Positions 32,698 through 40,462 of a DNA stretch of 64,000 nt are shown here, piece after piece (position 1 is the first letter of the stretch; every line of letters starts with the position of its first letter). The notes beneath the pieces are model-generated. The model was not told the origin of the DNA. It worked only from the letters and a program-made list of their open reading frames with translations, and made no database searches. The stretch is taken from the NCBI RefSeq assembly GCF_003010955.1, contig NZ_PGGO01000087.1, positions 62,001-126,000 of the forward strand, written 5' to 3'. A program made the position numbers and the translations under genes. Origin of the DNA: Phyllobacterium brassicacearum. GTDB taxonomy: Bacteria > Pseudomonadota > Alphaproteobacteria > Rhizobiales > Rhizobiaceae.

Positions 32698-33939
32698 TCA
32701 TGCTACCTTGCTGAGCTTGTTATTACCGGAAAGACGGCTCTCCATCGCATTGCTGTACCATTCAAGGAACTGCAGTACGCCGCCCTCATGCTCGACCGAA
32801 TAGGGGCCGGGTTCATAGGCGGGCGAGCGGATGCCGAATGCGTTTTCCTCAACGATACGGCGATCCTGGTCATTGGTTTCTAGCCAGACATGCGTCAGCT
32901 CTTCGATATTGTAGTCGACACCTTCGACCGCATCCTTGTGTACCAGCCACTTCGTCGTGACCTGCGTCTCGTCGGGACCGAGCGGCAGCACGCGGAAGGA
33001 GATGGCGTGGTCACCGAGGATGTGGTTCCAGGTCGTCGGGTAGTGGTAGAGCAGCAGCGAGCCGATATGCTTGGCGTTTACGTCGTCACTAAGCTGGCGG
33101 CCGACCGCGCGCTTGCCTGAAAGCGTATAGCTCTCGGCGTTGTTGAGCAGCGGAACGCGCGTTGCCCGGTACTGGCCATCCTCGGCAATGCGGAACACGC
33201 TCGGCAAACCGGCTGCTTCGCACTTGTCCCAATGTGCGACCATTTCCGGATCTTCCTTCGAGCCCTGAATTCCCGTAGCGCTCGGGGCCTCGGGGAAGGT
33301 CTTGCACAGCTCGGGATGGTTGGCGACACAGTGATAGCACTCGCGATTGTTCTCCCAGACGAGTTTCCAGTTGCCCTTTTCGACAATCGAACTCTGGAAG
33401 GCGACCTTGGTTTCGGTCAGCCGATGCGGCGCAAGATAGAGGTCGAGCATGGCGCGTGTCGGACCGAAATCCGGAGCAACCTGTGCCAGGCATATGAAGA
33501 TATAACCGCCCACGCTTTCGCAATGCACCGTTTTCAGGCTGTGCTGGCTGGCATCGAAATCGTCGCCCATCTGCCGCGCGAAAAGCAGACGGCCATCGAG
33601 CTCATAGGTCCACTGGTGATAGGGGCACACGAGCTTGGCCGACGTGCCCTTTTCGGCCGCGCAGATGCGTGACCCGCGGTGGCGGCATGAATTGTGAAAG
33701 GCTCTGATCTGTCCCTGGCGGTCGCGGACGATAACGACCGGGTAGTCACCGACCTGGACGGTGAAGTAGTTGCCCGGCTTTGCCACTTCGCAATCGTGGC
33801 CGATAAACAGCCAGTCGCGATAGAAGATGGTCTCCATGTCGAGACGGTAATAGTCCGGATCGGAAAAGAAGGCCTGTTCGAGGCCATAGCCCGGTTTCCG
33901 GTTTTTGAGATTCCGGAGCAGTTCGTTACGAATATCCAT
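32698..33939 (-). CDS. gbcA: Rieske-type glycine-betaine (or stachydrine-like) demethylase, oxygenase subunit
   Basis: 413 residues. The N-terminal Rieske domain has C85-R-H87 (NSCRHRGSRIC) and C105-P-Y-H108. The catalytic mononuclear iron site lies in WENNRECYHCVANHPEL (His203, His208). The C-terminal half follows the GbcA/Stc2 pattern. It should oxidatively remove an N-methyl group as formaldehyde, giving dimethylglycine from betaine. Stachydrine or carnitine-type substrates are alternatives. Start 33939 has GAGGACACGAC before it. An in-frame ATG at 34029 would add 30 residues without homology. A cobalamin riboswitch lies upstream on the same strand. gbcB follows after a 272-bp palindromic element. 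Confidence 0.9.
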   Translation of the reverse strand: MDIRNELLRNLKNRKPGYGLEQAFFSDPDYYRLDMETIFYRDWLFIGHDCEVAKPGNYFTVQVGDYPVVIVRDRQGQIRAFHNSCRHRGSRICAAEKGTSAKLVCPYHQWTYELDGRLLFARQMGDDFDASQHSLKTVHCESVGGYIFICLAQVAPDFGPTRAMLDLYLAPHRLTETKVAFQSSIVEKGNWKLVWENNRECYHCVANHPELCKTFPEAPSATGIQGSKEDPEMVAHWDKCEAAGLPSVFRIAEDGQYRATRVPLLNNAESYTLSGKRAVGRQLSDDVNAKHIGSLLLYHYPTTWNHILGDHAISFRVLPLGPDETQVTTKWLVHKDAVEGVDYNIEELTHVWLETNDQDRRIVEENAFGIRSPAYEPGPYSVEHEGGVLQFLEWYSNAMESRLSGNNKLSKVA

Positions 33940-34035
33940 GTCGTGTCCTCGCCCTAAGCTTGCAAAGAACTGACTGGTGGTGACGGAGAAGAACGTCCGC
34001 ACGGTCAGCGAATGACCATACAAAAGCATGCTCCT

Positions 34036-34054
34036 TGATCGCCCACCGCGATCA
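34036..34054 (-). promoter_or_regulatory. Hairpin between riboswitch and gbcA (possible expression platform)
   Basis: TGATCGC-CCACC-GCGATCA read on the plus strand forms a perfect 7-bp stem. On the transcribed strand it is directly followed by AAGGAG and ATG 34029, in frame with gbcA. It could expose or hide that initiation site or guide elongation. Confidence 0.35.
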
Positions 34055-34071
34055 GTCGGTTGTACCACTCG

Positions 34072-34240
34072 GGGCTGGTTTCCGGGCTCTGGAGTTGCCT
34101 TGCGGGGCTTCGCGACGCCTTCCCGGGGTGCACTCCCAGTGGCTGTTTTGCCGCGTTTTCCACTCCACTACCGTTGCGGGGGCAGCGCCGGGTTTTTGAC
34201 CGGCTTCCCAATTCTCCGCTTCCCCTAGAAAGCGGCACCT
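34072..34240 (-). ncRNA. Cobalamin riboswitch upstream of gbcA
   Basis: Read on the minus strand, the conserved parts occur in order: GGTGCC at the 5' end; GGGAAGCCGGTCAAAAACCC; GCTGCCCCCGCAACGGTA; GCCACTGG (the B12 box, 34143-34136); GGGAAGGCGTCGCGAAGCC; and the closing GCCCGGAAACCAGCC. This is the full consensus layout of the cobalamin aptamer. The only gene it can lead into on this strand is gbcA, about 130 bases downstream. Such riboswitches normally lower expression when adenosyl- or other cobalamins are bound. An Rfam RF00174 covariance scan would confirm it. Confidence 0.92.
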
Positions 34241-34373
34241 CGAGTATCCTGATAAAAGCATCCGGCACGGAAAAAGAATAGGCGCGGAAACGACATCGCA
34301 TTTACGAACGGCGACAATGTCTGAAACGAAATCGGCGGCACATCTGCCGCCGACCGTCGCCGTATTAATGAAC

Positions 34374-35657
34374 TTACGCTTTGGCGCGATAAAGGTACTT
34401 CCTGATCGACTCGAGCTTCATCTCGATCGAGAACCCCGGCAATGACGGCGGCATGTAGGCCGCGCTCTGGATATCGCAAGGATCGATGAAATGCTCATGC
34501 AGGTGATCGACATATTCGATCACCCTGCCCTCTTTCGTGCCCGAGACGGCAACATAGTCGATCATCGACAGGTGCTGCACATATTCGCACAGGCCCACAC
34601 CGCCCGCATGGGGCCAGACCGGCAGGTCGTATTTCGCTGCGATCAGCAGCACCGCCAGCACTTCGTTCAGCCCGCCCATGCGGCAGGAATCGATCTGCAC
34701 CACGTCAATGGCGCCTTCGGCGATGAACTGCTTGAACATGATGCGGTTCTGGCACATCTCCCCGGTCGCCACCTTCACCGGGCTGATCGCCTGGCGAATC
34801 TTGCGATGGCCCGCCACGTCGTCAGGGCTCGTCGGCTCCTCGATGAAGAACGGTTTGACGAAGGAGAGTTTCTTCACCCAGTCGATCGCCTCATTGACTT
34901 CCCAGACCTGATTGGCATCGATCATCAATATCCGGTCCGGGCCGATGACCTCGCGGGCAATCGTCAGGCGGCGGATGTCATCATCGAGATCGCGGCCAAC
35001 CTTCATCTTGATATGATTGAACCCGGCATCGACGGCCTCCTGGCAAAGGCGCCGCAGCTTGTCATCCGAATAGCCGAGCCAGCCGGCCGAAGTCGTGTAG
35101 CAGGGATAGCCTTCGGCTTTCAGGGTCGCGATCCTCTGCTGCTTGCCCGCCTCAGCCTTGCGCAGGAGCGCCAGTGCTTCGTCGCGGGTGAGCACGTCGG
35201 TCAGATAACGGAAGTCGACAATGTTGACGATCTCTTCGGGCGTCATTTCACCGACCAATTGCCAGACCGGCTTCTTCGCTTCCTTGGCGAGCAGATCCCA
35301 CACCGCATTCACCACGGCGCCGGTGGCAAGGTGCATCGCACCCTTGTCCGGGCCGATCCAGCGCAACTGGCTGTCGCCGGTGATGAAATGCCAGAAGCGT
35401 CCCGGATTTTCCTTCACCCAATCGAGTTCGAGCCCGATGACCAGGTGCTTCATCGCCTCGATGGCGAGGCAGCAAATCTCATTGCCGCGACCGATGGTGA
35501 AGGTTAGGCCGTGGCCGGATAGCCCGTCAACATCGGTGTCGAGCACGACATAGGCAGCCGAATAATCCGGATCGGGATTCATCGCATCCGACCCGTCGAG
35601 ACTTTGAGAGGTAGGGAAACGGATATCAAAAACACGAAGATCGGTGATGCGGGTCAC
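34374..35657 (-). CDS. L-fuconate dehydratase (enolase superfamily)
   Basis: Removes water from L-fuconate to give 2-keto-3-deoxy-L-fuconate. The 427-residue length and N-terminus (ITDLRVFDIRFPTSQSLDGSDAMNPDPDYSAAYVVL) are typical of this enzyme. Catalytic elements are IKMKVGRD (KxK bases), MIDANQVW (metal Asp), FFIEEPTSPDD (metal Glu), ATGEMCQNR (metal Glu), and VWPHAGGVGLCEYVQHL (His base). It is the last gene of the fucose block. Its upstream region on this strand abuts the FAH gene by 37 bases. Confidence 0.93.
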   Translation of the reverse strand: MTRITDLRVFDIRFPTSQSLDGSDAMNPDPDYSAAYVVLDTDVDGLSGHGLTFTIGRGNEICCLAIEAMKHLVIGLELDWVKENPGRFWHFITGDSQLRWIGPDKGAMHLATGAVVNAVWDLLAKEAKKPVWQLVGEMTPEEIVNIVDFRYLTDVLTRDEALALLRKAEAGKQQRIATLKAEGYPCYTTSAGWLGYSDDKLRRLCQEAVDAGFNHIKMKVGRDLDDDIRRLTIAREVIGPDRILMIDANQVWEVNEAIDWVKKLSFVKPFFIEEPTSPDDVAGHRKIRQAISPVKVATGEMCQNRIMFKQFIAEGAIDVVQIDSCRMGGLNEVLAVLLIAAKYDLPVWPHAGGVGLCEYVQHLSMIDYVAVSGTKEGRVIEYVDHLHEHFIDPCDIQSAAYMPPSLPGFSIEMKLESIRKYLYRAKA

Positions 35658-35694
35658 AATATGCCTCTTTATCTGTTGCTGCGGCGCGCCTCGC

Positions 35695-36540
35695 CTAAAC
35701 GTCCGCGCGCGTCACCTGCTTCTGGTTGCCCAGACCTTCAATACCGAGTTCCACGACGTCACCTGCCTTGAGATAGCGCGGTGGCTTCATGCCCATCCCG
35801 ACACCGGGAGGTGTGCCGGTCGAAATGATATCGCCCGGATGCAGGCTCATGAACTGGCTGAGATAGGAGACGAGGAAGGCAACGCCATAGACCATCGTCT
35901 TGGACGAGCCATTCTGCATGGTCTCGCCGTTTACCGTCAGCCACATGGCAAGGTTCTGCGGATCGGCGACCTCGTCCTTGGTCACCAGCCACGGACCGGT
36001 CGGCCCGAACGTGTCGCAGGACTTGCCCTTGGTCCACTGGCCGGCGTGCTCGGTCTGGAACGCGCGCTCGCTGACATCATGAACGGTGCAGTATCCGGCC
36101 ACATAATCGAGAGCTTCGGCTTCGCTCACATATTTTGCCGTGTGGCCGATCACGACGCCGAGTTCCACCTCCCAATCGGTCTTTTCCGAACCGCGCGGAA
36201 TGACGAGATCATCGTTCGGGCCGACAATCGCCGAGGTCGCCTTCATGAAGATGACGGGTTCCGGCGGTACGGCCATCCCGGACTCGGCTGCGTGATCCGC
36301 ATAATTGAGACCGATACAGATGAATTTGCCGGTCCCCGCAACGCATGGCCCAAGACGCGGATTGCCGCTGACAAGCGGCAGACTTTCAATGTCCATGTCA
36401 ACGAGCTTGGCCAGCACGTCCGGGCTGAGCGCTGGACCAGACAGATCACTTACCTTGCCGGACAGATCGCGGATTTGACCCTTGGTATCAAGAACGCCGG
36501 GTTTTTCCTGGCCTGGCTCGCCATAACGTAGAAATTTCAT
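35695..36540 (-). CDS. Fumarylacetoacetate-hydrolase-family protein, likely 2,4-diketo-3-deoxy-L-fuconate hydrolase
   Basis: 281 residues. The catalytic FAH domain has FICIGLNYADHAAESG, the metal motif DWEVELGVVIGHTAKYVSEAEALDYVAGY, DTFGPTGPWLVTKDEVADPQNL, and QFMSLHPGDIISTGTPPGVGMG. In the non-phosphorylative fucose route this family splits 2,4-diketo-3-deoxy-L-fuconate into pyruvate and L-lactate. Its position between the SDR and fuconate dehydratase genes supports this role. Other acylpyruvate substrates are possible for the family. Confidence 0.87.
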   Translation of the reverse strand: MKFLRYGEPGQEKPGVLDTKGQIRDLSGKVSDLSGPALSPDVLAKLVDMDIESLPLVSGNPRLGPCVAGTGKFICIGLNYADHAAESGMAVPPEPVIFMKATSAIVGPNDDLVIPRGSEKTDWEVELGVVIGHTAKYVSEAEALDYVAGYCTVHDVSERAFQTEHAGQWTKGKSCDTFGPTGPWLVTKDEVADPQNLAMWLTVNGETMQNGSSKTMVYGVAFLVSYLSQFMSLHPGDIISTGTPPGVGMGMKPPRYLKAGDVVELGIEGLGNQKQVTRADV

Positions 36541-36558
36541 TGTATATTCCTTGCTTGC

Positions 36559-37293
36559 TTAGACGGTCCAGCCGCCATCGATATTATAGGCCTGGCCCGT
36601 CGTGTAAGTGGCTCCAGCGAGATAGACGGCGAGGTCGGCGATCTCCTCCGGCAGGCCGAGGCGGCCCATCGGCTGGCGTGCGATAAAGGCGGCACGGGTC
36701 GCTTCGTAATCGCCTCCAGCGCGCATCCGCTGTTCGAGCGACGGGCTTTCCACCGTGCCCGGGCAGATGGCGTTGCAGCGGATGCCCTGCGTGATGTAGT
36801 CAGCGGCTACTGCCTTGGTCAGACCCAACACAGCCGCCTTGGTTACACCATAGGCAAAGCGGTTCGGCACGCCCTTAACGCTGCTGGCAACGGACGACAT
36901 GTTGACGATTGCACCGTCCCTGCGCTCAAGCATGCCCGGCAGCACCGCCCTGATCGTGCGGATCATGGCGCGGACGTTGAGGTCGAGCGCGAAGTCGAGG
37001 TCAGCGTCCGGCATTTCGAGTATGGAGCCGCCATGGACGAACCCGGCACAGTTGAACAGCACGTCGATTGCACCGATCTCGCTGATGACCTGGTTGACTT
37101 CGTTTGTCTTCAGCACGTCGAGCTTGCGAGGCTTGATAGCGGTTTCCTTTGGCAGCGCGTCCAGCAACCCCTGATTGATGTCCGTCGCATGGACGATGGC
37201 GCCTTCACTTAAAAAGGCCAGCACCGACGCACGGCCGATGCCCTGCCCTGCTGCAGTTATCAGAACGCGCTTGCCTTCAAGCTTACCTGTCAT
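36559..37293 (-). CDS. Short-chain dehydrogenase, likely 2-keto-3-deoxy-L-fuconate dehydrogenase
   Basis: 244 residues with the classical SDR pattern: a TAAGQGIG cofactor loop near residue 13, DVLFNCAGFVHGG, catalytic Ser in NMSSVASSVKG, and YGVTK with catalytic Tyr/Lys. RCNAICPGTVESPSLEQRM follows, and the NIDGGWTV ending is typical. In the fucose pathway this NAD-dependent enzyme oxidises 2-keto-3-deoxy-L-fuconate at C4. It lies 18 bases upstream of the FAH gene, consistent with consecutive steps. A RIME-like repeat separates it from the MaoC gene. Confidence 0.88.
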   Translation of the reverse strand: MTGKLEGKRVLITAAGQGIGRASVLAFLSEGAIVHATDINQGLLDALPKETAIKPRKLDVLKTNEVNQVISEIGAIDVLFNCAGFVHGGSILEMPDADLDFALDLNVRAMIRTIRAVLPGMLERRDGAIVNMSSVASSVKGVPNRFAYGVTKAAVLGLTKAVAADYITQGIRCNAICPGTVESPSLEQRMRAGGDYEATRAAFIARQPMGRLGLPEEIADLAVYLAGATYTTGQAYNIDGGWTV

Positions 37294-37354
37294 TTCAAAC
37301 CTCCATTCGGCATTTCACTATGCCCGTCATGCATCTTTTGCGACCTTTTGAGAA

Positions 37355-37466
37355 CCCAGCCTGACGCGGCAAAGGGTGTGGTTTTCGAGAACCGGAGCGG
37401 AGTGGACTTTCTCGTCCATGAGCAACGGAAGCGGAGAAAATTGCATCAGATGCCCGTCAGGGTGGT
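37355..37466. repeat. RIME-like palindromic intergenic element, copy B
   Basis: Shares GTTTTCGAGAACCGGAGCG and AACGGAAGCGGAG core blocks with copies at 17740-17862 and 56160-56262. It overlaps the last codons and stop of the MaoC gene (stop at 37457), so part of that C-terminus is encoded by the repeat. Confidence 0.7.
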
Positions 37467-37927
37467 GTTATCAAAGGTTGAATGGCCTTGCGCTCGGCAA
37501 TCAGAATATGATCCGCTGCAAGGACAACCTCATCGCGCTGATTGATCACCTCGCAGCGCTCGACCACGCGACCACTCTCCGGCCGCTTCGGATCATCTTC
37601 CTTGGCGCTGATTATTACGCGCGTCCGGATCGTATCGCCGATGAATACCGGTCTTACGAAACGCAGGCGGTCATAACCATAGGAAAATGCCACCGGATTG
37701 ATCAGGCTGGCCGTGAGCCCGACTCCGATGGAAAAGATCATCGTGCCGTGGGCAACCCGCTGGCCGAAGGGCGTCGTCTTGGCAAACTCCGCATCCATAT
37801 GATGCGGGAAGAAATCACCCGTATGGCCGGCGTGCACCACGAAATCCGTTTCGGTGATGGTGCGGCCCGTGGTGACACGCATGTGGCCGAGCTCATAGTC
37901 TTCGAAATAGATGGCTTGTTCGGACAT
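37457..37927 (-). CDS. MaoC-like hotdog-fold dehydratase
   Basis: 156 residues. The MaoC hydratase pattern is [48 protein letters not shown], with the catalytic Asp-His pair in [29 protein letters not shown] follows. MaoC proteins usually hydrate enoyl-CoA or related acyl thioesters, which is not a known step of fucose catabolism. Its role here is therefore open. Its start directly follows the Gfo/Idh stop with no gap, so it is co-transcribed. The final residues (about PLITPP) fall in a RIME-like repeat, suggesting the original C-terminus was altered by insertion. Confidence 0.82.
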   Translation of the reverse strand: MSEQAIYFEDYELGHMRVTTGRTITETDFVVHAGHTGDFFPHHMDAEFAKTTPFGQRVAHGTMIFSIGVGLTASLINPVAFSYGYDRLRFVRPVFIGDTIRTRVIISAKEDDPKRPESGRVVERCEVINQRDEVVLAADHILIAERKAIQPLITPP

Positions 37928-39004
37928 TCAGGCCTCCGGCTTCGGTGCAAGCGGCGTGGCCGGCACAGCGCTGGACTGGTAGGCCGCCTCAACCAGTGCC
38001 ATTGTGTGCCAGCCATCCTCGACGGAGCTGACGAGTTCCTTGTCCTCGCCGCTGGCGAGGCGTTGCAGGTTGGCCATCCTTCCAACAAAAGCATCTGGAA
38101 ACCATGCGCCCTGCAAATGGACATTGATCCAGTCGGATCCGCCCTTCGGATAGATCATCAATTCGTCCGGCTCACCGCGCGGATAATCGAGATTAACGCC
38201 AAGCTTCACATAGGCTGCCCCTTCGGTGCCACTGACGCGGAATTCACAGGCCTGGAATTTGCGCCCGAATTTGTGATCATGGTTGACCGACAGTGAGCAG
38301 CGCACCTTGTCACCGTAATCGAGAATGGCACTCGTTCGTGTCTGCGCTACCTTGTGGTTGGGATGGCCCAATGTCTTGGCATGGACACCAAGCGGGTTGC
38401 CGAGGATTTGCCGGATCAGGTCGATGTAGTGGATCGAGTGCATGGCTATCTCGACACGCGGCAAGCCGTTCAAGAACGGCCACAGAGACCAAGGTGTGTC
38501 CAGGGCGAGCCATGCATCGAAATCGACGACTTCTCCGAGCCAGCCTTGCCGTATCGTGTCCTTAAGTGCAAGCATCATCGGAGCAAAACGCAACTGGAAA
38601 TTGACCGCTGCGGTGATATTGCGATCGCGGCAGATGCCAAGGATTTCAGAAGCTTCCGCAAGATCGCCGCCCATCGGCTTCTGGATCAGCGCGTATGAGC
38701 CTTCCGGCAAGGCCTTCAGCACGTCGGCGTGCCGCGATGGCGGCGTCGCCAGATCGAAAATCGCGTTCTCCACGGCTGCCGCCTCTGCGACCGAAGCATA
38801 GGCCGTGACGTTCCACTCGTCGGCCAGCTTTCTTGCTTTCGCCTGATCCGGATCGAACAGCCCGGCGATGGGAAATCCGCCCTTCCTGTAGGCTGGATAG
38901 TGCGCATCGCCGACAATGCTGCCCGCGCCGAATGTGACGATCGGGCGTGGCTTCGCCGGAAGCGGCCAGCTTTGCTGCAAGGTTGTGGGGTCAAAACTCA
39001 TCAA
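37928..39004 (-). CDS. Gfo/Idh/MocA-family oxidoreductase of the fucose locus
   Basis: 358 residues. The Rossmann N-terminus is RPIVTFGAGSIVGDAHYPAYRKGGFPIAGLFDPDQ. The family Lys is in GSYALIQKPMGGDLAEA, and the C-terminal domain includes LNGLPRVEIAMHSIHYIDLIRQILG. It is a candidate for the missing first step, NAD(P)-dependent oxidation of L-fucose or a related sugar to the lactone. No dedicated fucose dehydrogenase (aldo-keto reductase or SDR) is otherwise visible. A different sugar-acid substrate is equally possible. Confidence 0.82.
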   Translation of the reverse strand: MMSFDPTTLQQSWPLPAKPRPIVTFGAGSIVGDAHYPAYRKGGFPIAGLFDPDQAKARKLADEWNVTAYASVAEAAAVENAIFDLATPPSRHADVLKALPEGSYALIQKPMGGDLAEASEILGICRDRNITAAVNFQLRFAPMMLALKDTIRQGWLGEVVDFDAWLALDTPWSLWPFLNGLPRVEIAMHSIHYIDLIRQILGNPLGVHAKTLGHPNHKVAQTRTSAILDYGDKVRCSLSVNHDHKFGRKFQACEFRVSGTEGAAYVKLGVNLDYPRGEPDELMIYPKGGSDWINVHLQGAWFPDAFVGRMANLQRLASGEDKELVSSVEDGWHTMALVEAAYQSSAVPATPLAPKPEA

Positions 39005-39013
39005 ACTTTCCTG

Positions 39014-39343
39014 TCAGTCGAGATGGAAGACTTCTTCCATCATTGCCCACCATTCCCCCTCGGCCCGCGTTGCAAGCGGCACCTGGCAAGGCATGCACAC
39101 CGCCCACCATTCCTTGTTCTTTGGGTTGGCTGCCATCTTCTCCATATCGGCCTTGAAGTCCGTCCCGTGATATTCCCAGGTGCCGAACAGGACATTCTCC
39201 GGTTCGCGCAGGAAGATCGTGTAGTTTCGGATGTTGCAGCTCGAGATCAGCTCGAGGATTTCCGGCCACACGGCGGCATGCAGGCGCTTGTATTCGGCGA
39301 CCTTGCCGGCGTTGAGCCCGATCATCATTCCCATTCGTTGCAT
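39014..39343 (-). CDS. L-rhamnose/L-fucose mutarotase family protein
   Basis: 109 residues of the RhaM/DUF718 ferredoxin-like fold: RMGMMIGLNAGKVAEYKRLHAAVWPEILELISSCNIRNYTIFLREPENVLFGTWEYHGTDF, with the catalytic-type His and Tyr, and WWAVCMPCQVPL. It interconverts sugar anomers so that the dehydrogenase gets its substrate form. Start 39343 has AAGGG in front. The frame to 39409 overlaps the upstream gene. Only 2 bases separate it from the stop of the upstream enolase-superfamily gene. The linked genes point to L-fucose. Confidence 0.87.
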   Translation of the reverse strand: MQRMGMMIGLNAGKVAEYKRLHAAVWPEILELISSCNIRNYTIFLREPENVLFGTWEYHGTDFKADMEKMAANPKNKEWWAVCMPCQVPLATRAEGEWWAMMEEVFHLD

Positions 39344-39345
39344 CG

Positions 39346-40458
39346 TCAGACCCTTATCTCGGTCGTGAATTCGTCGACGCTTCGACCTTTGACCGCACCC
39401 CAGTCCCAATCGATTCCGATCCCAGGCTCCGATGGAGCGATGGCATAGCCGTTTTCAATGCGCATCTGTGTTTGGGTCAGATCATCCAGCTGCGGGATAT
39501 ATTCGACATACTTACCGTTCTGCACCGCGCAGGTCAGACTTACATGCAGCTCCATCAGAAAATGCGGGCAGACCGGCATGTCAAATGTCTCCGCCGTATG
39601 CGCCACCTTGAGCCACGGCGTAATACCGCCAATGCGGCCGACATCGACCTGCACGATGGAGCAGGCGCGCTTCTGCATGTATTCGCGGAAATGCCGGATC
39701 GAGTAGAGCGACTCGCCGACGGCAATCGGCGTCTGCGTTGCCGAAGAAAGCCGCACGTGACCATCTATATCATCGGCCGGCAGCGGTTCTTCAAACCAGG
39801 CAATATCAATGTCACGCAGCACCTGCGAGCGGCGGATAGCCTCATCCAGTGTAAAGCCCTGATTGGCGTCGGTCATGATCTCGAAACCGGAACCAACCGC
39901 GTCGCGAACTGCCGACAGCCGGTCCAGATCCTCGGAACCATGCGGACGGCCGATCTTGACCTTGGCACCCTTGAAACCCTTGGCCTTCGCCTGCAGCGCG
40001 TCGTCAACCAGTGCCTGCTTCTCGATATGCAACCAGCCGCCCTCGGTGGTGTAGAGCGGGCAGCGGTCCTTGGCCCCGCCCGCCAGCTTCCATAGCGGCA
40101 AGCCCTGCTTCTTCGCGCGCAAATCCCAGAGCGCTATGTCGACGGCGGCAAGGGCAATCGCCGTGATGGCACCGATGGTCGTCGCATGGGTCGCGAATTC
40201 AAGATCGCGCCAGATCGCCTCGATCTGGTCTGCATCCTTGCCGAGGAGACGCGGCGCGAGGTGATCGGACAACAGCCGCATCACGGAGGAACCGCCGGTG
40301 CCGATGGTGTAGCTGTAACCAGTGCCCACTGCCCCGTCGCTGTCGGTGATCGTGACGATCGGCGTCTCCTGGCTGACGAAGCTCTGGATCGCGTCGGTAC
40401 GCAGGACTTTTGGCGGCAGATCCACCATACGTAATTCAACTTTTTCGATCTTGGCCAT
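39346..40458 (-). CDS. Mandelate racemase/muconate lactonizing enzyme family protein
   Basis: 370 residues of the enolase superfamily. The N-terminal capping domain starts KIEKVELRMVDLPPKVLRTDAIQSF. The barrel has GAKVKIGRPHG (KxK), IMTDANQGFTLDEA (metal Asp), WFEEPLPADD (metal Glu), AVGESLYSIRHF (metal Glu) and CPHFLMELHVSL (His). This is a second sugar-acid dehydratase or racemase beside the fuconate dehydratase. It differs clearly from it in length and in the N-terminal region. It may widen the pathway to another aldonic acid, but the substrate cannot be read from the sequence. Confidence 0.87.
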   Translation of the reverse strand: MAKIEKVELRMVDLPPKVLRTDAIQSFVSQETPIVTITDSDGAVGTGYSYTIGTGGSSVMRLLSDHLAPRLLGKDADQIEAIWRDLEFATHATTIGAITAIALAAVDIALWDLRAKKQGLPLWKLAGGAKDRCPLYTTEGGWLHIEKQALVDDALQAKAKGFKGAKVKIGRPHGSEDLDRLSAVRDAVGSGFEIMTDANQGFTLDEAIRRSQVLRDIDIAWFEEPLPADDIDGHVRLSSATQTPIAVGESLYSIRHFREYMQKRACSIVQVDVGRIGGITPWLKVAHTAETFDMPVCPHFLMELHVSLTCAVQNGKYVEYIPQLDDLTQTQMRIENGYAIAPSEPGIGIDWDWGAVKGRSVDEFTTEIRV

Positions 40459-40462
40459 AATA

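Noticed and set aside
32435-32701. Small protein ending SVSRKPEG-like on the minus strand (and its counterpart at 63127-63456)
   Set aside because: The two look homologous only because both are read through the shared palindromic element.
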